Shown: in pieces, positions 35,033-52,997 of the stretch
How the letters are laid out: every line of letters begins with the position of its first letter
Position numbering within the stretch: the first letter of the stretch is position 1
Assembly: GCA_023014335.1 (NCBI GenBank)
Contig: JAECYW010000003.1
Span: 1,054,001-1,118,000, forward strand
Source of the DNA: Galerina marginata
Lineage: Eukaryota; Basidiomycota; Agaricomycetes; Agaricales; Galerinaceae
Length of the DNA: 64,000 nt
Direction of reading: 5' to 3'
Notes under the pieces: model-generated
Database searches by the model: none
Seen by the model: only the letters and a program-made list of their open reading frames with translations
What the model was told of the DNA's origin: nothing
Made by a program: the position numbers and the translations under genes

Positions 35033-37345
35033 TCAGTGAGCTACTGGAAAGATTTGGACGAGGTCCCATAAACTAAATGATGGATCAGGTGTTTTCTTAC
35101 GAGCTCTTCCTCCTGGAACCCGCACTATATACTGGCCATCCTTAATTTCTTTGACCTTGAATACCTTTCCTTTTCTTTCCCCACTTATCGGCGTTACCAA
35201 GTCGTCAAGCTGATCGGGTCGGACGGCCTCCAAAGAATCCAAAGCAACATATCGAATTTCCCTCACGTCCCTCACTTGTACGCGGCCGCCCACTTCAATC
35301 GACCGTACTTCGAGAACCCTGCCTTCAGGACCGTCCTGCAAACATCTGACTTTGATACGTAGGTTCTTGAACGCGTCATCCTCGAGCCAGTGATTATCTT
35401 GAGGTAAATATACTGGAGTAATTGAGGTTGTTTGTGACGACGATCCCCGGACAGGAGAAAGAAGAAGAGTTGGTAATGGTGTTCGCGACGATGGGTCCCA
35501 TGCAGGGGAAAGGTCAATAGAGCTTGATGGTGTGGGAAGTGGTGTCGTAGGGGGGGCAGAAAGAGAAGCCTGCATTGGCAACGGCATGACTTGCGGTCTC
35601 GATGTACCAATAGATACAACCTGCCTTGATGAAGTTTCATCATCGCTCCTACAGGAATTTGTCAGATCTTGTCGGTTTGATGTGGAGAAGATGGTACGTA
35701 CAAGATCGCAAGGTTGTCAATCTTAATTACTCGTACCTCCTGCTGACGAGCATCAAGTTCAACCCAAGCATTCCCAGATGGATCAGTTTCCTTAATACGA
35801 CCTTTGTAACCTTTCCAGTTGTTGCCGGTTCCAACTGCGATGACCCTCTTTCCAATGTAAATCGCGTTGGGATTTTTGCCGCCGAGTCTGGATCCGTACC
35901 TTCGTGGACGTAAGGTTGATAGAATGGTGTCGGAGGTGTAGAACTCGAGCTCAATGTTGAAAACGTTAACCTATTTCATTGTTAGATTATCGAAGGGTTT
36001 TAAAAGATTCGCTGGTACCTCAATGTTCTTTTGAAGGTTCATAAGTTTGACACCGTCTTCGAGAACGTCAACAACCCAGCCAGTTAAACCGGTATGTGGA
36101 CCGGCTACCACCTTCACCTCGTCTCCAGGCCAAAATGCTGCCCGCAACATTCTTCGTTGGAAGCTTTCGTCGAGGCCTTGTGATGGGAGATGTACGACAT
36201 ATTCATGCTCGCACACCTCCTTGACAAACCCGAGGATATCTTGAAAATCTCCACCGATTATCTTGACGCGATCTCCAACTTTGATAAGGTTGTCCAAGAT
36301 CGCTTTTTCAGTCTTCAACAAGAATTCGGGCTCAAGGAAACCACGACTTTGGAAGAGTTGAAATTCCGGTACAGTTGGCGTTATTTCTGATCCATAAATG
36401 AGATCGATGCTGTTGAGGTCGGCCACAATCAAAAAGCCATGTTCCGTGACCCTCTGGTTGTGCTGTTGCTTGTATGAAGAATCGAACAACATCTGTCGAG
36501 TGGGGGTGTCGCGATCCTCCGTAGGTATTCTGGGTATCAAGAGCAGCACATATTGGGTGTCGATTTTTTTGAGGAGTCCGACGTCGCCTCTGTAGTGCCT
36601 CCAACGTTTAGCGTTTCCGCGTACCCTTGCCCAAGCCTGAGATGAGTTCGGAGACGTTTTAATGAGAGCTAGTCTCGAAAAATTGCGTCGCGGAACTGAC
36701 CGCACCCATCTTCGGAGCTCGGGAATTGCATTGGCCAAGGCCTCCGCAACTTCGAAACAGGAAACTTCGGCCCAGACACGTCCAGGTATGAGAGGGTGGG
36801 TATGAACCACCAAGTCACGTAGTACTTCCTGGCTCCTCTGTACGGCGATATTCTCGTATCCCAGCTAAAAAAAAATCCAGCCAGTGTTCATTTGGTAGGA
36901 AATAGAACGTACCGCGCATCCAAGTTCCCACATAATGGCGCCTTCATCGTCACCACGATCGCCATCCACGCCTGCACAATTGCCATATCTATCAATGACG
37001 TTCCTGTAGAACGCGTCCCAAATCTCCGTATCGTCCTGGTCGTCGTGTATATCGCGCAGGGAAGTGTGGGCAACAGATGAATCCTCTTCGCTGAGTTCAT
37101 CTGTGAACAAAATTCCTCAATTCGTACCACAGTTCACGATAAACGAGCGGAAACTGTACCTTCGCCTTCATCGTTGGCCTCGTTGTCGTCGTCGTTGTCG
37201 TCCTCTATCTCATCCTCCTCGACCGATGCCTCAATATCTATGAATGGGTTGCATTTCTGTGTTGTCTACGTCAGGGCATATTCTTATTTCTCTGTGTGTT
37301 CAACCTTACTTGAGTTTTCTGTCTCTTTCTTGGTCTTTCCGCCAT
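35033..37345 (-). CDS. Spt5-like protein with KOW modules
   Basis: A multi-exon gene starts at 37345 with MAERPRKRQKTQ and an acidic N-terminus (VEEDEIEDDNDDDNEANDEG), as in Spt5. Next comes an NGN-like region (PGRVWAEVSCFEVAEALANA) followed by a KOW1-like segment, WARVRG...YRGDVGLLKKI with LLLIPRI. Further KOW-like modules are VGDRVKIIGGDFQDILGFVK and PGDEVKVVAGPHTGLTGWVV, and more appear in the C-terminal exons (GERKGKVFKVKEIKDGQYIV). A Pro/Ser-rich linker precedes the last module. Spt5 with Spt4 is a processivity factor for RNA polymerase II. This copy is diverged and lies inside the giant element, so it is more likely an element-borne paralogue than the essential host SPT5. Reading frames appear intact. 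Confidence 0.65.
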
Positions 37346-37450
37346 GTTCAGTCGTCTTGATTAATAAAGTACTCTAACAATCTATCTTTAGTTGCGCGCG
37401 ATCGGATGTGGGGAAGGAAAAGAGATGTGAACGTGTGAGATCAACCCAAA

Positions 37451-37542
37451 CAGGCCGATGTTTAGGGTAGGTGTCGTTTCCTGACAAATACGGGCAACTC
37501 CGTATTTGTCAGGAAACGACACCTACCCTAAACATCGGCCTG
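37451..37542. repeat. Perfect palindrome, 43-bp arms, 6-bp spacer
   Basis: The left arm 37451-37493 is the exact reverse complement of the right arm 37500-37542, separated by GCAACT. The arms begin CAGGCCGATG. No flanking direct repeat was found, and the arms do not match any other part of the window that I noticed. Transcribed, it would form a perfect hairpin. Confidence 0.9.
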
Positions 37543-37559
37543 CTTAAGCAGGACTGGTC

Positions 37560-38690
37560 TTGGCCATTGCGTTTCCTTTCCTTCTACGCTGCGTACTTAG
37601 ATTAGATTTTGTAGCAAATAAGAGGAGAGATAGGAGTACGATAACACAAGCGTCCGAAGATCTCAGAAGCAGGGCGAAAGATCAAGAGATGTTCTTAACG
37701 ATGTCCTCTGTAGGTCGACGATCGGATAGTTCAATCCTGAAGCGAGTTTCCGGTACGCGATTTAATGACCTACCTACAGTACTAATTCATTTATTAGATG
37801 TAGCTCGTCGAGAATGGCTCACATAAATTCTGCTGATCACCCCTACCTACTCAGACATCGACCATCGCCTCAGCGCCGCAGCCCTCAACGTTCAACTCCC
37901 ACTTGCACTCAACGTTTAGACGCATGTCAGACCTCTAATCCACCAGTCCTTGTCTGCGTTGCCGTTTGCTTGTCTGGGTTTCCATTTCCAGCGCTAAGCC
38001 AATCTCTTCCATCGCGTTCCCTTTCTGACATCGAGTCCAGGATTTTTGAGTAGGAAGGAAGTGAAGATCGTCAACGGATAGTACGGGACGAGGGATGTGA
38101 ACGGGGCTGCTGCGGGCACAAACGCGGGTCATCGTCACGATGGAATCATCAACTACTGGAATTGGACGAAATTCCACAGCATGAGTACGGCTTTACTTTC
38201 CTTGTATGTTCCGGTTTCTCATCAGTTTTTAGGTGCATCGCTTTATCGGTCGTATGTTAAGTGCCTAGATATATTGAAGACACGCGAAAAGACACTCGTA
38301 GAGTACAATGCTCGTTTCTCCTCCGATTTAATCTCGAAGTGGGAAGCCATCGACGATACTCCTCGAACAGTTGACAAGAGGAAAGTCCTCAGTGTCCATC
38401 AGCCAAAATTCAACCAGCGTAAGGATTATCCAATGTCCTTCCTCGAACTGACACGCTGGCTTTCAGGTCCTCCGACACAAGCAAGATCCCACCAGAAACT
38501 TGTCCACGAGATATATGTTCGTGAACATGCCGTACAGGGACCATTGGCGTGGCGGCGATCAGTAAGTCAATGTCTCTACACGATAGGCCTGGTCATAACA
38601 ATTTTTATTAGGCTTACTATCCGAGCGCTTGTAGCACTTGAACCGAAATGTAGCGCGGACGATAAACAATTACTTTATTGGGATAGGTAA
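37560..38690 (+). other. Unidentified coding fragment
   Basis: From about 38245 an open frame reads LYRSYVKCLDILKTREKTLV, EYNARFSSDLISKWEAIDDT and PPTQARSHQKLVHEIYVREH, ending at 38690. The sequence has the feel of a helical DNA-transposon or retroelement protein but I cannot place it. A splice donor (TCAGTAAGTC) lies near 38559. The upstream part (37560-38240) has no convincing exon. It sits directly before the first copy of repeat R, like the other captured fragments in this element. Confidence 0.35.
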
Positions 38691-38699
38691 TCACTTCGG

Positions 38700-39340
38700 C
38701 AGAGCAAAGTTTGAAGGAGAGACGGACGTGGACAGATGGTGGGTATGGGGTGAGATTTGTAGCACTTGAATCGAGATGGACTACTTACCGTGCCTTTAGA
38801 AACCAGACCGTGCCTTTCCTGGCCGCCTTCGTCTAGCCATCGAATGGTGCAGATGGGGATGTTGCTAGGTATTGGGACTGCTCGCTAGCCCATAGGGTGC
38901 TACGAAGACAGGTATGCGAGTTTCCCAGTTCGCATTCGACTAATGGTGCTCACTTTCTCTGTCCTTGGCTAGATCGTAAACGTCTGGTGGCGCTATCAAA
39001 CGAACGTCGCCGCCAGTTTTCAGAGGGTGGTGTGAGAAGCTGACGTCAAGGACGATTAGGTACCAGGTCATTCAAAGGTGGGTCTGACGCTTCGTTTTGA
39101 TGTGGGATAGAATGCTTACCCTTCCTTCATTCAAGTTCCATTGGTACTCGCTCAGCGGCTAGGAGGCGAATGAAAGTGACTGTGAGCTGAATCAAAGGCT
39201 GTTGGGTGAGTTTTCTGCTATCGTACTTCGAGAGGCGGGTGCTTACGTTCTCTTCTTCGTCAGGCTCTATGTGAACTGTGCTGTCGAATACCTGAAATCA
39301 GTATTGAGAAATGTCAAGAAGAGGATTAATGAAATCACGC
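38700..39340. repeat. Dispersed repeat R, copy 1
   Basis: Shares with copies at about 45870 and 48290 the ordered blocks GAGTTTCCCAG, ACTTTCTCTGT, CTATCAAACGAACG, TTTCAGAGGGT and AATGCTTAC, and with copy 2 also GTACTTCGAGAGGCGGGTGC. Copies differ by many substitutions and small gaps. No coding capacity is evident. Confidence 0.7.
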
Positions 39341-39344
39341 AGAC

Positions 39345-40290
39345 TATGCACAGTCCGTCTGCCTTCACTCTACTCCGTTTCCTCGCCCCAGATGCCCTCT
39401 CGGTGTCCCAATCTCTCCCTCTCTGCCCAGTCCCACCAACTCACACGACCTCGCGAATGCACTATAAGAAGCTCGCAGCTAGTCCAGCCTGAGAGGTATC
39501 CAATATGGAAGAGGGAACGATCGGATCAACGTTGGATTTACCAACTGAATCGGATGACTTCCCGAGAGAAGCAATTTCTAGACGCTGACACTCGATCACA
39601 AGGCGCGCAATGATGCGATCCAAAAGAGCATCAGGGGCAGCGGGTACGAGGGCAATGGTTTGTTTGTCGAGATGATCCTGGACCGTTTGCGTCATGAGCT
39701 GATGAAAATGCGACCGATTCTCAAGCCCGCACAACACTTCTGTTCAAGGCTACAAGTCAGTGTTTTGTCCCCTCCCTCATCGAGTATCCAGACTTACCCG
39801 ATTGTATCTTCAAGGACCACGCGTCAGTTTGACGCGTTGTGACTAAAGGCTGTATATCACGGTAAGTTTTCATTCATTTCACACTTACTCAAACATTCCC
39901 TCATCCCAGTGTTCGACCTTTCGTTCCGGTTTGATTCAGCTGGAAACGAGTCTAGGTAAGCATTCCGCATACCATTAGAACATGTCCTGACTTCCCGTTG
40001 TCTGTCCAGGCTGTCCAACTGGAGTCCGCGGGCACGGAAGCACAGCTTGAAGCCTTGATCGTAAAGCTGCCACATCAAAGGTTAGCCTTTCCGCTTCCAT
40101 TAACAATTATGCAAACTTACACCATATAGAAATCCATCTTTATCTCGACAATGTTCAATATCACAGATGGGAGTTTTCAGGGTGCATCCGCACAGATTGT
40201 GGAGCCGCAGTGTTGGCTATATTGAGAATATCAGAGGTAAGAATCGCATTCATTGCTTTTATCGAGACAACTCACACTGCCTAGCCCTCC
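39345..40290 (-). other. Unidentified minus-strand exon fragments
   Basis: Two segments look exonic on the minus strand: 39740-39560 (HFHQLMTQTVQDHLDKQTIA followed by LVPAAPDALLDRIIARLVIE) and 40075-40000 (MWQLYDQGFKLCFRARGLQL). Candidate introns separate them. I do not recognise the protein. The region may be another captured host fragment, immediately before the PRP8 piece and in opposite orientation. Confidence 0.3.
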
Positions 40291-40299
40291 GAAATGAAA

Positions 40300-45850
<5,551 letters not shown>

Positions 45851-45869
45851 TGACTCACGGGTTATAGGG

Positions 45870-46460
45870 ACGGCAATGGCGTTGGGATGGCCACAGCTTA
45901 AAGGCGAGATGGACGCAGGCAGTTGGCTGGTATGAATTGAGTTTTCTAGCACTTGGGCCAATATGGAATACTTACTGCGCTTTAGCATGCCATCAATGTT
46001 TTGCAGCCGCCTTCGTCAAACCCTTGAACGATGCGGAAGTTCAGCGGTGTTAGGTATTGTCGGATGGGTGTTACGAAGATAGGTATGTGAGTTTCCCGGC
46101 TAGCATTCCACTGACGGCGCTTACACTCTCAACCCCTAGCTAGACGTCAATGTTCGGGCTACGCTATCAAACGATCGCCGCAAGCAGCTCTCAGAGGGGT
46201 CGCCGACCATTTCTGTTAGCGTTGCCATTTCAAGCAGCGGGCGTTGAGACAGTCTGGGGGGAATCTGGAGATTTTAAGGTGGGTCCGACGTGCTTTTTCG
46301 AGGTAAGGTAAAATGCTTACCGTTCATTCAAGTTTTTCTTGGACTTTTCTGCGGTCGTACTTCGAGAGGCGGGTGCTTATGTTCTCTTGCTTGACCGATT
46401 CAATGTCAACGGTCATGTCGAAAAAAACCCCAATACACGTCGAGAAATGTTACGACGAGG
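45870..46460. repeat. Dispersed repeat R, copy 2
   Basis: Begins directly after the PRP8 fragment. Shares GAGTTTCCCGG, CTATCAAACGA, CAGAGGGGT, AAAATGCTTACC and the block GTACTTCGAGAGGCGGGTGC with copy 1. From 46460 to about 47080 I see no gene, only an AT-rich stretch with a CACGTGATTG motif near 46860. Confidence 0.7.
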
Positions 46461-47079
46461 AATAACAAATTAGATGCACCTTTAAGAACAGCTACAACTC
46501 TGCAGTGCACCGACGAGCTGGAGATATGAAGGCATTGGAATGAGAAGAGGAAGTGGAAGAGATTACGAGGAAAAGGAAGGACTTGATGGGATGAAGATGA
46601 AGGATTCCGTGAGGCTTTATAGGTGGCCGTGACATTGACGGAGGCAAAGGAGGGGTAAGATCTCGCGGAGGACCTTGACGTCAAGTGACGCCTCCATTCA
46701 TTGTTCCATTGTCTGTCCCCCCTATCGTAATGCACACTTAACTTCGGTGCCTGGCTTGTAAGATGTTAGGGAATTTTATTCGAGCCACTCACTTATAGTA
46801 TTTTAAATAGTGTCTTATCATGTCTATATAACATCAGTCCAAGAGCACTGGGCTCATGTTGTCACGTGATTGTATGCGCGACGCGTTCAGGACGCAGTCC
46901 GTCACTCATCTTAAACCTGTGCTGCAGTGAGAGGACCAAAGGTTGGTTACCTGTTCACTGCGCATAACGAGATCCACTCACTTTCTTTAGGCGTCTGGAG
47001 TGAATCAATAGCTCATAGGAGGCCCATACTGGTGTTGGAGTATGGGTTCGACGAGACGGCGCCAAGTTTTAGGTGAAAT

Positions 47080-48330
47080 AACAAAGGTCAGCTGCTATTC
47101 TTCCGTTAATGAACGTGTAACTCACATTTCATAGGCTTTATTTGTAACGTCAATGATGGAATGGCTAACATGAATTAGAGGACATCAATAAGTCCATTCA
47201 TGCATTCATATCAGTTGTTGGGCCCAATGGAGCGGGAAGTTTAATAAAGTGCACCATACTTTCTCGTCTTCCATCGCGTCTCAGTCCTCACAAGAGCTCT
47301 CTCGTCTTATTGAAGCAGATTAACGGGTCACTGGAACTCGTGCTGGAATACGAAAAGGCAAAGGAGACGCAGGAGTGGCTAAGGAGAATGCCACTTTCAA
47401 CTTTACGAAACGGCAAAGCATTGCGGGAGGAATCAAGCAGTACAAGGAGCAGAAGACCGAGGCAGACTGATTCGATGATCTACGTCAGGAGCGGGTAAGT
47501 GGCATTGTTGGCTGATTGTTCTACATCTCATATCCAGCTTTTCAGGACCAACTTATCCTCGAACCTATTTTAAGGAAGTGCGAGGCTTTAAAGAGAAGAA
47601 ATTCTCGCTGAAGGAGGAGTTAAGTTTGCAGACCGAGAAAATGCAAGAGGTCAATTCGTTTTGTTAAGAACACCAACTTCCTGACGCTTGGGACAGCTCG
47701 AAGAAAAGATTGGTTCTCTTCAAACCGAACTCACAAATGTTCGCGAACATTTGCGAACGTTTGACAGGAACTTGATAATCAGCAATCTGAGTGGGCTCAG
47801 ATAATGTGAGTATCCCTTTTCTTCTGGAATGAGAGAAACATCACAACATTGCTCCATTTTTTAAAAGTGGAGGCTGACGAGAAACTCTAGAACATGTATC
47901 AGCAACTACTGTAAGCCGATGTCGACAAGCAGGAGGCAGAGAAGGAAAAAGAAACACTCTCAAATCTCTAACACTCTTCCCAGGTACGTTTTCCCTCCTG
48001 CACCCATCCCATCCCTAACATCAAACCCCTCCTAGCCGTCCGCAGGCGCATTGTCAACCTCCGCAAACCCAGCCAGTGGAAATATGAAACCCATCTCTGT
48101 TATCCTCAGGCGGAACATCGACGCCATCGTCGTTGATGAAGAAAACATTCTGACCGACTGCATCGAGTACATGTGGAACCAGCACACGGGGCAGAACGTT
48201 GATCCTGCTCGACACGATTCAGGTCAAGCCCATGGACGACAAATTCCGCTCGTTCGAGAAGGGCGCTTGTTTGCGACGTTCGCAAATGGCGCACGAATGG
48301 CGGTGGACTCTAGTACAGAGATTGCTCAAT
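47080..48330 (+). pseudogene. smc1: SMC1 fragment (head plus hinge), decayed
   Basis: The first part reads RGHQ...ISVVGPNGAGS, a degenerate SMC Walker A in which GAGKS has become GAGS. It is followed by QINGSLELVLEYEKAKETQE, ENATFNFTKRQSIAG and IKQYKEQKTEADRFDDL. After a coiled-coil remnant, 48051-48310 encodes the SMC1 hinge: VILRRNIDAIVVDEE, DCIEYMWNQHTGQ and, in another frame, LLDTIQVKPMDDKFRSFEKG. Frameshifts and stops separate these blocks and most of the coiled coil is gone. SMC1 is an essential cohesin subunit, so this is a non-functional captured copy. The third R repeat follows at once. Confidence 0.75.
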
Positions 48331-48640
48331 TATACAGTATGGCTATTAGCGGGCGGGTGCTATGACGAAAGGTGTGTGAGTTTCCCAGCTCACACTTGAA
48401 TAACAGCGCTTACTTTCTCTGTTGCTGGCTTGATCGTCAGCATCAGCAGTGCTTCAAACGAACACCGGTGCCAGCTTTCAGAGGGTCAATCATCACCATT
48501 GCGAGAAGCGGTATCGAGAATGATTAAGGAGATGTGGATATTCAGAGGCAAGTCCGACATTTTGTTTTGATTGCATTAGGATGCTTACTTCAATCTGGAT
48601 TCCGCTAATGCTCGCCCAGTTGGAAGGTGGATCTGGGGTT
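48290..48640. repeat. Dispersed repeat R, copy 3
   Basis: Shares GAGTTTCCCAG, GCGCTTACTTTCTCTGT, TTCAAACGAACAC, TTTCAGAGGGT and GGATGCTTAC with copies 1 and 2, in the same order. Shorter than the others. The region from here to 48803 shows no gene. Confidence 0.65.
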
Positions 48641-48803
48641 GAGTGACGTGACTGTGGTTCTTGCCCGAACCCTGTCAAGAGAGGCTGGAAGTGTGAGAGT
48701 TGGAGGGGCAGCCTCTTTTTCATTTTGACCTGGCTTGCAGTGGCTATTTATTAGACTTCTTTTCATTTGACTGACGTTCTTATTTCAATGTCTTTAATAT
48801 ACT

Positions 48804-51800
48804 ATGGATGGGACATTTGAGAAAGGCTTTCACTACTTTCACACGCTTACACGCTCATGTGATTTGGGCTTCAAGCGTTCTAGAGATGACGTTGTGAATC
48901 TACACCTGGCACATCCTCTGCGAGTTCTGCTTTATTCTATGCCTTTCAACCTTCTAAATGCACATGAACAGAAAAGCCTACTAGAGTACCTCAAACGTGA
49001 TCCATGCTTACCAAGTGATTTGGTCAATATCCCATCCAAGTTGGAGGCGTCTTTGGCCTCCCTTGTACAGCGTCAGGGGTATGACACGGCACATGTATGA
49101 ATCTCATTCTTACCTTAATGTATGGGCCAACTGAAAGTTTGAAAGTCTATAGAGAATCAAAACCATTATCCAACGCCCGAGAATGAAAGAGTTTTCGTGA
49201 GTTGATATTATATTGTATACGCTAACTATTTATCTTTTTTTTCACAGGTTTTTGGCAACTCCCAGCCATCCCCCCTGGACAGACGCCATGAGTTTGTTCC
49301 AGTAACACCACTTCTTGGACATAAGAGGTCCAGTGGGCATAACTTGACCTTAGATCCCAACCTACTCCTGACTCCTCAGCCTCCCTTAAAAACTCCTCAG
49401 CCTCCCACTTCTGGTTTATCACATCTTTCACCTCACCTAGGCCCACCTTATTTTCCTGTCAATTTTTCAAACACAAGTGACCATTCCAGCCATCCTCAAT
49501 CAACTCTTGGTCGGCGATTGCGATCTTCTAGTGCAAGTCCAACTCCGAGGCCATCGAAACGGTTAAATTTTGGAGCACTGCTAGATCTCCACAAGGAAGA
49601 TGGACTCAATAATCAATGTGGCAATGTGGACAGACTTGGTAGTCAGGACATATATGGCGAGGATTGGCCTAGTAGCGAAGACAGAGACAGCCCAGACATT
49701 CACAAGGACCAACATAGTGAGGAGGATGGAGGCAGTCATCGTCGCAAGGATCAAGACGCTGTTGAGGATAGAAGCAGCGGAGAAGAGCAATGCACTCGTA
49801 GGGACTATGAGGAAGAAGGCAGCCGTGAGGATCAACACACTCGAAAGAGTCGACCTGCCTGTGATGTCAGTGGTGGAAGTATCAATGTCCTACCTAGCCT
49901 TGAAGATTTCCGCAGCTTGGAGGATGAACATGGTGCGACAATTGCAACTGGCGAAACTGGCGCAACTGGCGAAACTGGCGAAACTGGCGCAACTGGCGCA
50001 ACTGGCGCAACTGGAGAGATTGACACAACTGGCACAAGTTCAACTGGCGAGACAACCACCATTAATGCCCAGAATGACTTTGACGATAGTCAAGGCCAGG
50101 AGAGTGGGCGTGGACGTGGACGTGGGCGTGGGCGTGGGCGTGGGCGTGGACGTGGACGTGGCGGCCGTCAACTCGATCCTCTCAAACAGAAGAAGAAGAA
50201 GAAGTGTCCAACAAGAGGGGCTAAAGCTCCTGCCCCATGGATTGTTGACCCCCGACAACTGTCAGAAGAAGGATATGTCAATGACCAAGACTTACAAGAA
50301 GAGGACTTTCATCCATCTCAACCGATAACCGACAACCACAATGCCCAATACCAGCAGATAGCAGCAATTTCCCAACCTGGACAATCAGAACCAGAAAATC
50401 AAGTTCTTTCACGCTCAGGCTATCACTTTGTGCTGAATCTTGCTCTTGCTTGTCGGCGTTTACTTCAAAATCCCTCAAACCAGGAGAACCCAATTATGAA
50501 ATTATTACAATTTCTTAATACGAACTCTCTGCACACCACTGAGTCTAGGAAAAATATTGGAACAATTCTCGTCGACAATAGCCTCGAAAATCTAGCCGCT
50601 AGATGTGGTCTTGCTGAGGGAAACATTGAGGTGACTAATTTTGTGTTTATGATCAATGCCATTCAACTTCGTTGTAAGGTCATTAGGTGTGTTCCTCTTT
50701 TCCTTGCTCACTTTATTGCAATTGAAGAATAGTCTAGCGAATGCGATTTGACAAAACGAAAAAAGAAAACGGTTCTTAAATCCATCAAAGGCCCGAAAAG
50801 TGACAGAACACTATCGACTTATGTCTCTGACGCAGCTAAATTCTGTCTCTTGGCTGGAGGAGGTTTGTTTAAATAAATTCTGTGCGATTAATTATTAAAG
50901 GTTGTTTGTTAGGGTCATTCTTTATTCTAGCTATAGCAGCCGCTTCAAAGTTGCGTCCAGACATTCGAGGTTTAACCCATGATATTATCCTTAGGATTAA
51001 CTACCTCTTTCGATCGCCCAATCCTGGTATTATCTTTGTTCACAATTCACATCTAGCAACTAACACCTATTCTCAGACCATGAACTTGGTAAACTGGTGA
51101 TTCAGGATATCATTCCTGTCATCGCACTTCTGAGGCAGCAATTCCGAATTATGTTTTCAACGCTATTTCACCAGGAGCTTCTTGTGAGCAATGGAGTTCT
51201 GCCTGATGTAGAGGCGGGGGACTTACAGAGGTCTGACGAGTTTTTCAACTCCATAACTTTTAAGTATGTCTCGATTTTTATGGTGTTTGCTTTTTATTCA
51301 TAGATTCATATAGTGCACTCATTAAGCGTCGAAGCTTTCAAACCTGGATTAGCTGCTATCGTCCACTGGAGGGCTCCATTCCTATTGTTCCCTATTACCT
51401 CATAAATGGTTCTGTTTTATCGATGATGCCGACATCTATTCATCAACCCGAAAACATTGATTCAATATCTGCCCTTGATTTTCCATCACCACTTACTAGT
51501 CTTGGAGACGATGATGAGGATGAAGACCTTAACTTCAATTCAAAAAAAGACGTATCCAAAGCAGAGTTGTATATTATCAAGACGAACTTTAATCCTCTTC
51601 TTGAAAAAAACGTCACTGTGGAATATACAGCTGAAGACCGTCACAAATTTACTGTCAAGGAGCGACGCTTTGCTAACAAGGCGACAGAGTGCGACTCATT
51701 AGAGGAGATTACCATACAGGTTGGCTTTTTCTTTTTCTTTTAGAATATAATTCTTATATGTCTCGCAGCTTAGAAAGCAGTTACAACATGGCAAGAAGGC

Positions 51801-52788
51801 CAAAGGTCGCTATGTAAATATAACTCATGCAAATTTAAAAGGGTATGAATTCCTTTTTACCACAAGAATTTCAAACTCAAAGCGCATTTAAAGGAAACGC
51901 CTTCGAATTAATGATATTAATGACGACTTGTTGTTGCTGGTCTTTCCAGATTTGCCCCAACATCTGAGAGATCGAATGTTGGCTTCTCTAAAGGCCGCTT
52001 GTCCAGATTACATGACCTGGACGGATTCAGAAGCGAAAAAGGATTTCTTTGAGTTTTTGGCCCTCCACTTTTGCTGGTGGAACCGCTATTCAACAAGTGT
52101 ATGTCCGTTTTATTTTCAATCTCTGTTTGGATACTGATAAATTTGATTCACAGGGAAAAGACGCGCCTGTTGATGCAGAGCCTGCTACTCTCAGGAAATA
52201 TGGCCTTAGAAGGCTCAATACCTCAACCTTCACTCCTCGGACTTCTCAAGAGTTCCAAGAACACATGGAAGAGTTCCAGCTTCTCTCCGACTGCTTTCAG
52301 GATGTTTTTGACTGGATTAGCAAGACTGTGAGTTTTTTCTTGGTTATTAAATAAGATCGTGTCTTAATTGCATATAGCTCAAGGAAATCCTTCCTGAAGA
52401 ATACGAAATCATTAGCCAATACGCTGATATTCTTCCAGGTGATGGATTTTCACCAGCATACCCATTCAGCGGCTTTGTTATAAATTTCAATGTTTGCACT
52501 CGGATTCATCGAGATGTAAACGACAAGAAGCTTTGCATTGTCATGGCTATCTCTGACAAGGACTGTCAAGGAGGTGATATATGCTTCCTGGAACCTGGTA
52601 TCAGACTTCAGTTACTTTGTGGAGATATAGTCGCTTTTTCTTCTCTTAAGATCAGCCATTTTAATATGGACTTCAAAGGCGAACGCGCTTCACTTGTTCT
52701 CCATTCTGATAGTTCAGGGGACAATTGGGTGGAAAATAGAAATAACTGGGAAAAAAATATCTATATGCATGTAGAAAGACATATGTAG
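48804..52788 (+). CDS. TET/JBP-like 2-oxoglutarate/Fe(II) dioxygenase
   Basis: A multi-exon gene of roughly 1,100 residues. Exon 1 (48804-49094) begins MDGTFEKGFHYFHTLTRS; a large exon (49248-50686) holds a Ser/Pro/Asp-rich region, a collagen-like GATGET repeat, ten or so RG dipeptides and a KKKKK stretch. Later exons include LRPDIRGLTHDIILRINYLF and the catalytic domain. In the C-terminal domain, NVCTRIHRDVND supplies HxD (His codon 52507, Asp codon 52513), KISHFNM the distal His (52657) and GERASLVLH the 2-oxoglutarate-binding Arg (52684). This matches the TET/JBP oxygenase family expanded in mushrooms, which acts on 5-methylcytosine or thymine in DNA. All metal ligands are present. The RG and basic stretches suggest nucleic-acid binding. 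It lies near the right end of the giant element, beside the DUF6532-like gene. Confidence 0.8.
49951..50162 (+). repeat. Coding microsatellites in the TET/JBP-like gene
   Basis: A 9-bp unit of the AACTGGCGC type is repeated about nine times at 49948-50012, encoding GATGETG-like residues. It is followed at about 50104-50162 by a 6-bp GTGGGC/GTGGAC unit encoding (GR)n. Both are multiples of three, so the frame is kept. Confidence 0.75.
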
Positions 52789-52997
52789 GCAGAGATTAGA
52801 ATACTTAGAGTGAACTTCAAAGTATCGTTTAAAATTGTGGCGACAGAAATATTATTTGGTCAAATATACGTGGGAAATTTTGGATCAAATATGAGACCAC
52901 TTTTCTTATTCCCATCGTCTTCTGTCTTCAACCAAGTCTTTCAACGATCATTCATACCGCCTTCTACTGTTTTATACCTCTAGCTTACCTGGACAAT

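Noticed and set aside
37560..39340. Possible KDZ transposase
   Set aside because: The 38.2-38.7 kb frame is helical and transposon-like in feel, but I could not identify any KDZ signature.
49600..50328. 242-codon frame overlapping the TET/JBP-like gene
   Set aside because: Shadow of the repetitive Ser/Asp/Gly-rich exon read in another frame; its composition only mirrors the 9-bp and 6-bp repeats.
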